Assembly: GCA_025934395.1 (NCBI GenBank) | Contig: JAICYC010000004.1 | Span: 1 to 64,000 of the forward strand | DNA length: 64,000 bases | Source of the DNA: Solirubrobacteraceae bacterium | GTDB taxonomy: Bacteria; Actinomycetota; Thermoleophilia; Solirubrobacterales; Solirubrobacteraceae | Reading direction: 5' to 3' | Part shown: one piece after another, positions 60,814 to 64,000 of the stretch | Numbering within the stretch: position 1 is the stretch's first letter | Layout of the letters: each line of letters begins with the position of its first letter | Made by a program: the position numbers and the translations under genes | The notes under the pieces: model-generated | What the model saw: only the letters and a program-made list of their open reading frames with translations | Databases searched by the model: none | What the model was told of the DNA's origin: nothing

Positions 60814-61560
60814 ATGAGCAGCGTAATCGCAACCATCGAGCGCGCGCAGTTGCGCCGTGTGCCGAGCTTCGCGCCGGGCGACCGCGTGCGCGTCCACTTC
60901 CAGGTGATCGAGGGCTCACGCAGCCGCGTGCAGATCTTCGAGGGCGTGGTGATCAAGCGCCAGGGGCACGGCGCCCGGGAGACGTTCACCGTCCGCAAGC
61001 AGTCGTTCGGCGTGGGGGTGGAGCGCATGTTCCCCGTGCACTCGCCGAAGATCGAGCGGATCGAGCTCGCGGCCCGCGGCGACGTGCGGCGCGCGAAGCT
61101 CTACTACCTGCGCGACCGGGTCGGCAAGCGCGCGCGGGTCCGCGAGCGCCGCTACTCCGGCCCGGAGGAGGCGATCGAGCCGGGCCTGCTGCACGAGCCC
61201 GTCGGCGCGACCGACGCCGAGGGCCTGACGGCCGAGGAGACGGTCGCCGAGGGCGTGGAAGCGGCCCACGAGGCCGAGGCCCAGGCTGCAGCCGCCGAGG
61301 GGGCCGCCGCCCCCGAGGCCCACGACGCACCCGCCGAGGCCGACACGGCCGGCGCGGTGAAGGACGCGGCGCAGGCGCCCGCGGACGCGCAGGACGACGC
61401 CGGCGACGCGGGCGAGCCCGCCGCCGAGCCCTCCACGGCCGAGCCGGAGGCCGAGGCGGAGGGGACCGCAGGGGGGTCGGCGCAGGCCGAGCACGCCGAC
61501 GAGCCCCCTACGGACGCCGCTGAGGGCGACGCCCCTCAGGACGGCGACGCGCAGGCGTGA
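60814..61560 (+). CDS. rplS: 50S ribosomal protein L19 with long acidic C-terminal extension
   Basis: Residues 1-114 are an ordinary L19 ([25 protein letters not shown]-type [59 protein letters not shown]). Residues 115-248 are an extra Ala/Glu/Asp-rich, low-complexity tail ([33 protein letters not shown]) that more than doubles the usual length of about 115-120. ATG 60814 is chosen because the L19 fold begins there; the track start lies far upstream in trmD. The tail is probably disordered and solvent-exposed. Overlaps lepB by 4 nt (GTGA). Confidence 0.95.
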   Translation: MSSVIATIERAQLRRVPSFAPGDRVRVHFQVIEGSRSRVQIFEGVVIKRQGHGARETFTVRKQSFGVGVERMFPVHSPKIERIELAARGDVRRAKLYYLRDRVGKRARVRERRYSGPEEAIEPGLLHEPVGATDAEGLTAEETVAEGVEAAHEAEAQAAAAEGAAAPEAHDAPAEADTAGAVKDAAQAPADAQDDAGDAGEPAAEPSTAEPEAEAEGTAGGSAQAEHADEPPTDAAEGDAPQDGDAQA

Positions 61561-62297
61561 GCCAGAAGACGTCTCCCACGGGCTCCCAGGACGCCGAGAG
61601 GGTGGGGAGCAGCGAGCCGCCCGAGCAGCCCGCGGACGGCAGGGTGGGCGGACGGTCGCCCTTCAAACGGCGCAGCAAACAGCAGAAAACGACGCTCGGG
61701 TCGCTCGTCGAGCTGGTCGTGATCATCGTGATCGCGCTCGGCCTCGCGCTCGCGATCCAGGCCTTCATCGTGAAGCCCTACCGGATCCCGAGCGGGTCGA
61801 TGGAGCCCACGCTCTCGGTGGGCCAGCGGGTGCTCGTCGACCGGCTCGGCGGGGACTTCAGCGAACCGCACGTGGGCGAGATCGCCGTGTTCCACCCGCC
61901 GAGCGACGCCGAGAAACAGGTGTGCGGGGGCGGCGGGGCTGCGCACATCGTCAAGTACGGCGGCGCGGCGTGCCAGGAAGCCGAAAACAGCAAGTCGAGC
62001 GTGAACTTCATCAAGCGGATCGTCGCCGGCCCAGGCGACACGCTCGCGATCGTCGAAGGGCACGTGATCCGCAACGGCATGCGCGAGAAGGATTCCTACA
62101 TCAAACCGTGCGAGCCGCACCTGCCGCAGTGCAACTTCCCCACGGCGATCAAGATTCCGCCCGGGCACTGGTTCATGATGGGCGACAACCGTGGGGAATC
62201 CGACGACAGCCGGTTCTGGGGGCCCGTACCACGCAGTTGGATCATCGGCGACGCATTCGCCACCTACTGGCCCATCGACCGCATCGGCCTCCTCTAG
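61557..62297 (+). CDS. lepB: Signal peptidase I
   Basis: Membrane serine protease removing signal peptides from Sec-exported proteins such as the S53 protease. 246 residues: a charged N-terminal cytoplasmic stretch of about 45 residues, one membrane helix ([18 protein letters not shown]), the catalytic Ser81 in [11 protein letters not shown] and catalytic Lys153 in [15 protein letters not shown], then [17 protein letters not shown] Gly-rich, Cys-containing insertion ([20 protein letters not shown]) sits between the two catalytic residues. GTG start overlaps rplS. Confidence 0.96.
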   Translation: MSQKTSPTGSQDAERVGSSEPPEQPADGRVGGRSPFKRRSKQQKTTLGSLVELVVIIVIALGLALAIQAFIVKPYRIPSGSMEPTLSVGQRVLVDRLGGDFSEPHVGEIAVFHPPSDAEKQVCGGGGAAHIVKYGGAACQEAENSKSSVNFIKRIVAGPGDTLAIVEGHVIRNGMREKDSYIKPCEPHLPQCNFPTAIKIPPGHWFMMGDNRGESDDSRFWGPVPRSWIIGDAFATYWPIDRIGLL

Positions 62298-63027
62298 CGA
62301 GGGCGGCGGCGCGGGGGAGAGCGCCACGCCGGCCACCACCGCCCCCCGGCGCTCCGCGCGAGCGCGGCGTCGTGCCCGCCGCGCCTCCAGCGGCAGGCGG
62401 CTGTTCGCGTTCGACCGGCGGCTGGACTCCCGCCTGGTGGCGGGGGCCGACGAGGCCGGCAGGGGCTGCCTGGCCGGCCCGCTCGTGGCAGCGGCCGTGC
62501 TGTTCGACTACCACGCGCTGACCACGCGCGAGCTGCGCTCCCTGGCGGCGCTGAACGACTCCAAGCAGCACACCGCGGAGGCGCGCGAGGCGCTCTACCC
62601 GCTCGTGCTGCGCAGCGCAGCGCGCGTGGCCGTGGTATCGCGGTGCGTGCGGGGGATCGACGCTCGCGGGCTGCACAAGACCAACCTCGCAGCGCTCCGC
62701 GACGCGATGCGCGCGGTCACGGACGGCGTCCCGGCCGAGGTGATGTGCCTGCTCGACGGGTTCGCCGTGCCGGACTTCGGGCGCCCGCAGCGCGCGATCG
62801 TCGACGGCGACGCGACGAGCGCGGCGATCGCGGCGGCGTCGATCGTCGCGAAGGTGACGCGCGACCGCTTCATGCACCACGCCGATGAGCGCCATCCCGG
62901 GTGGGAGTTCGCAGAGCACGTCGGCTACTCGACGCCCTCGCACCGCGACGCGATCCAGCGCGAGGGCGTCTCGCCGCTGCACCGCATGTCCTTCCAGTCG
63001 CTCGCCTACCAGCAGCTCGCGCTGTAG
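62191..63027 (+). CDS. rnhB: Ribonuclease HII
   Basis: Cleaves RNA of RNA-DNA hybrids and single embedded ribonucleotides. Active-site carboxylates are visible in AGADEAGRGCLAGPLVAAAV, LLDGFAVPD and the later VTRDRFMHHADERHPGW region. The start is unresolved: in-frame GTG exists only at 62191, which overlaps lepB by 107 nt and adds a long Ser/Arg-rich N terminus, and at 62437, which trims the enzyme almost to its first catalytic residue. The conserved fold begins near 62401. A non-standard start or a long basic extension are both possible. Confidence 0.85.
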   Translation: MGNPTTAGSGGPYHAVGSSATHSPPTGPSTASASSSEGGGAGESATPATTAPRRSARARRRARRASSGRRLFAFDRRLDSRLVAGADEAGRGCLAGPLVAAAVLFDYHALTTRELRSLAALNDSKQHTAEAREALYPLVLRSAARVAVVSRCVRGIDARGLHKTNLAALRDAMRAVTDGVPAEVMCLLDGFAVPDFGRPQRAIVDGDATSAAIAAASIVAKVTRDRFMHHADERHPGWEFAEHVGYSTPSHRDAIQREGVSPLHRMSFQSLAYQQLAL

Positions 63028-63031
63028 CCGC

Positions 63032-63439
63032 TCACCAGGCGCCTTCGACGTGGTCGAGCGCGATCAGGCGTCCGCGCCCGTCCACGCGCACCCCGATCGC
63101 GTCGAGCCGCAGCCGCCGGGCGGGAGGGTGCTCGGCGCCCGCGAGCCACGCGCCCGCGAGACGACGCAGGCGCGCGCGCTGTCGTGGAAGGAGGCGGCCC
63201 AGCGGCTCTCCGCTCGACGCGATCGGCTGCCGGGTGGTCTTCACCTCGACGAACACCAGCGTGTCGCCGTGGAGCGCGACGAGGTCGATCTCGCCGCCCG
63301 CCACGTGGGCGTTGCACGCGAGGATCGTGCACCCCCGCCGTTCGAGGTGCCGGGCGGCGAGCTGCTCGCCGAGCACCCCGAGCTGCTGCGCCGCGGCGCC
63401 GCGAACGCTGCGTGACCTTCGCGGCGGACCCCGGTTCAC
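63032..63439 (-). CDS. yraN: YraN/UPF0102 family endonuclease-like protein
   Basis: 135-residue protein of the Holliday-junction-resolvase-like UPF0102 family. Diagnostic motif GEIDLVALHGDTLVFVEVKTT (acidic residues and the EVK pair of the PD-(D/E)XK fold), preceded by GEQLAARHLERRGCTILACN and followed by Arg-rich helices. It is convergent to rnhB with a 4-nt gap; the two are neighbours in many genomes but usually on the same strand. Molecular role in the family is not settled. Confidence 0.9.
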   Translation of the reverse strand: MNRGPPRRSRSVRGAAAQQLGVLGEQLAARHLERRGCTILACNAHVAGGEIDLVALHGDTLVFVEVKTTRQPIASSGEPLGRLLPRQRARLRRLAGAWLAGAEHPPARRLRLDAIGVRVDGRGRLIALDHVEGAW

Positions 63440-63535
63440 ACAGCCCGCTCCGACCGGCCGCCGGTCGCGCGACGGTCGGGCGCGGGCATGCGATCGGGGG
63501 CGCGCCGGGTGCGCGCCCCGGTCCGGCGCGGGAGG

Positions 63536-63805
63536 CTAGGCGCCGAGTGCGCTGGTGGTGTAGCTGCGCGCGGCGCGCACGTTGCTCGCTCGCCGGGCGC
63601 CGCGTGCGTTTCGCGCGCGCGGGCGCGCTCCGCCCGGTGCGCGCTCCGCCTGCTCGGCGTCGGTGACCGCCCATGCGATCCGCTCGACGAGCTGAGCGGC
63701 GCCGTGGCCGTTGCTGAGGTGGACCGGGTGGACCTGCTCGTCGAGCAGGACCGATGCGTCACTGGGCAGCGTGGAGGTGTCGGTCGTGACTATCACGCGT
63801 GGCAT
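63536..63805 (-). CDS. Small protein of unknown function
   Basis: 89 residues, ATG 63805 with AAGGA upstream (gaaaggatcacagATG). The N-terminal 50 residues (PRVIVTTDTSTLPSDASVLLDEQVHPVHLSNGHGAAQLVERIAW) look folded, a short beta-strand start then a helix; the C-terminal 35 are basic and Arg/Ala-rich. A strong promoter lies about 120 bp upstream on the same strand and a tandem repeat sits in the leader. I do not recognise the family; a superficial likeness of the first strand to DegV proteins is not enough for assignment. Confidence 0.6.
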   Translation of the reverse strand: MPRVIVTTDTSTLPSDASVLLDEQVHPVHLSNGHGAAQLVERIAWAVTDAEQAERAPGGARPRARNARGARRASNVRAARSYTTSALGA

Positions 63806-63814
63806 CTGTGATCC

Positions 63815-63842
63815 TTTCGCGGGGTGGTTTTCGCGGGGTGGT
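63815..63842. repeat. 14-bp tandem repeat in the leader of the 63805 gene
   Basis: TTTCGCGGGGTGGT occurs twice head-to-tail (63815-63828, 63829-63842). On the minus strand this is ACCACCCCGCGAAA, with the copy nearer the gene running into the Shine-Dalgarno (GCGAAAGGATC). Confidence 0.85.
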
Positions 63843-63937
63843 GGGCCTCGGTCGGACCGCGGAGCCGGCCGAGGAGCAGCGGTCGGGGAGGGAGCCTCGG
63901 AAGCGCTCCAGCTCGTGACATCCAGCGATGTTCACTA

Positions 63938-63965
63938 ATCATATCGACTTTATAAGTAAATGCAA
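63938..63965 (-). promoter_or_regulatory. Strong AT-rich sigma-70-type promoter
   Basis: On the minus strand TTGCAT (63965-63960) and TATGAT (63943-63938) are 16 bp apart, the best consensus promoter in the window. The spacer contains a palindrome ACTT-tat-AAGT (63947-63957) that could be an operator. The surrounding 40 bp are markedly AT-rich against the GC-rich background. It faces the 63805 gene, leaving a leader of about 120 nt. Confidence 0.7.
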
Positions 63966-64000
63966 GCACTACGTCTCATGGCGGCTGCCGGCCCGCCCGC

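Noticed and set aside
60424-61560. 378-aa version of L19
   Set aside because: The first 130 codons lie in trmD in another frame and in the rplS leader; the L19 fold starts at ATG 60814.
63536-63805. DegV/FakB partner of the FakA-like kinase
   Set aside because: The first strand (VIVTTDTSTLP) resembles DegV proteins, but the ORF is 89 residues against about 280 and lacks the fatty-acid-binding domain.

Overview
The window is a very GC-rich, densely packed bacterial chromosome segment. It holds only housekeeping and cell-envelope genes: I see no rRNA, tRNA, CRISPR array, integrase or transposase. A complete Smc-ScpA-ScpB set, split GcvPA/GcvPB, a SepIVA/DivIVA-like protein beside coaD, the yceD-rpmF-plsX-acpP-rnc-smc-ftsY-ffh-rpsP-khpA-rimM-trmD-rplS-lepB-rnhB-yraN order, and a secreted S53 protease ending in a basic beta-rich domain all suggest a deep-branching actinobacterium. 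Thermoleophilia/Solirubrobacterales is my best guess. This is inference from gene content and order; I could not run a phylogeny.

Layout. 1-5371: 3' end of ftsZ, then the glycine cleavage operon gcvT-gcvH-gcvPA-gcvPB. 5372-9749: trpS, scpA-scpB, rlmN (opposite strand) and an RluB-type pseudouridine synthase. 9762-18125: an aromatic amino-acid block (aroH chorismate mutase, hisC-type aminotransferase, a newly recognised attenuator with leader peptide, two DAHP synthases of different classes, tyrA, aroA), then cmk and der. 18176-29987: metK, priA, an S53 protease, def, fmt, a divergent flavin-oxidase-like/MocR pair, rsmB, a small zinc-ribbon protein and rpe. 30010-36517: a glycan module (flippase, methyltransferase, GT2 transferase on the minus strand; two GT-C membrane glycosyltransferases on the plus strand). 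36580-40073: the riboflavin operon ribD-ribE-ribBA-ribH. 40083-49743: rpmB, fakA-like, recG, rsmD, coaD, sepIVA-like, an acyl-CoA ligase, yceD, rpmF, plsX, acpP. 49743-63439: rnc, smc, ftsY, nfeD, an SPFH protein, ffh, a duplicated ferritin-like protein, rpsP, khpA, rimM, trmD, rplS, lepB, rnhB, yraN. The last 0.5 kb holds a small unknown gene with a strong AT-rich promoter.

How the genes work together. The segment supplies aromatic amino acids, S-adenosylmethionine, riboflavin and one-carbon units. It also carries translation maturation (def, fmt, trpS, r-proteins, rRNA/tRNA modification), co-translational targeting (ffh, ftsY, lepB), chromosome condensation (smc, scpAB) and fatty-acid/phospholipid initiation (plsX, acpP, acyl-CoA ligase).

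Three observations stand out. (1) Upstream of the DAHP synthase operon a 26-codon ORF ends in five aromatic codons among its last ten and is followed by mutually exclusive hairpins with classic attenuator geometry. (2) At least sixteen genes have a TANNNT or near -10-like hexamer ending exactly 6, 7 or 9 nt before the start codon, which points to pervasive leaderless or near-leaderless transcription. (3) The RNase III keeps only the Asp/Glu pair used by Mini-III and has lost the other expected metal ligands.
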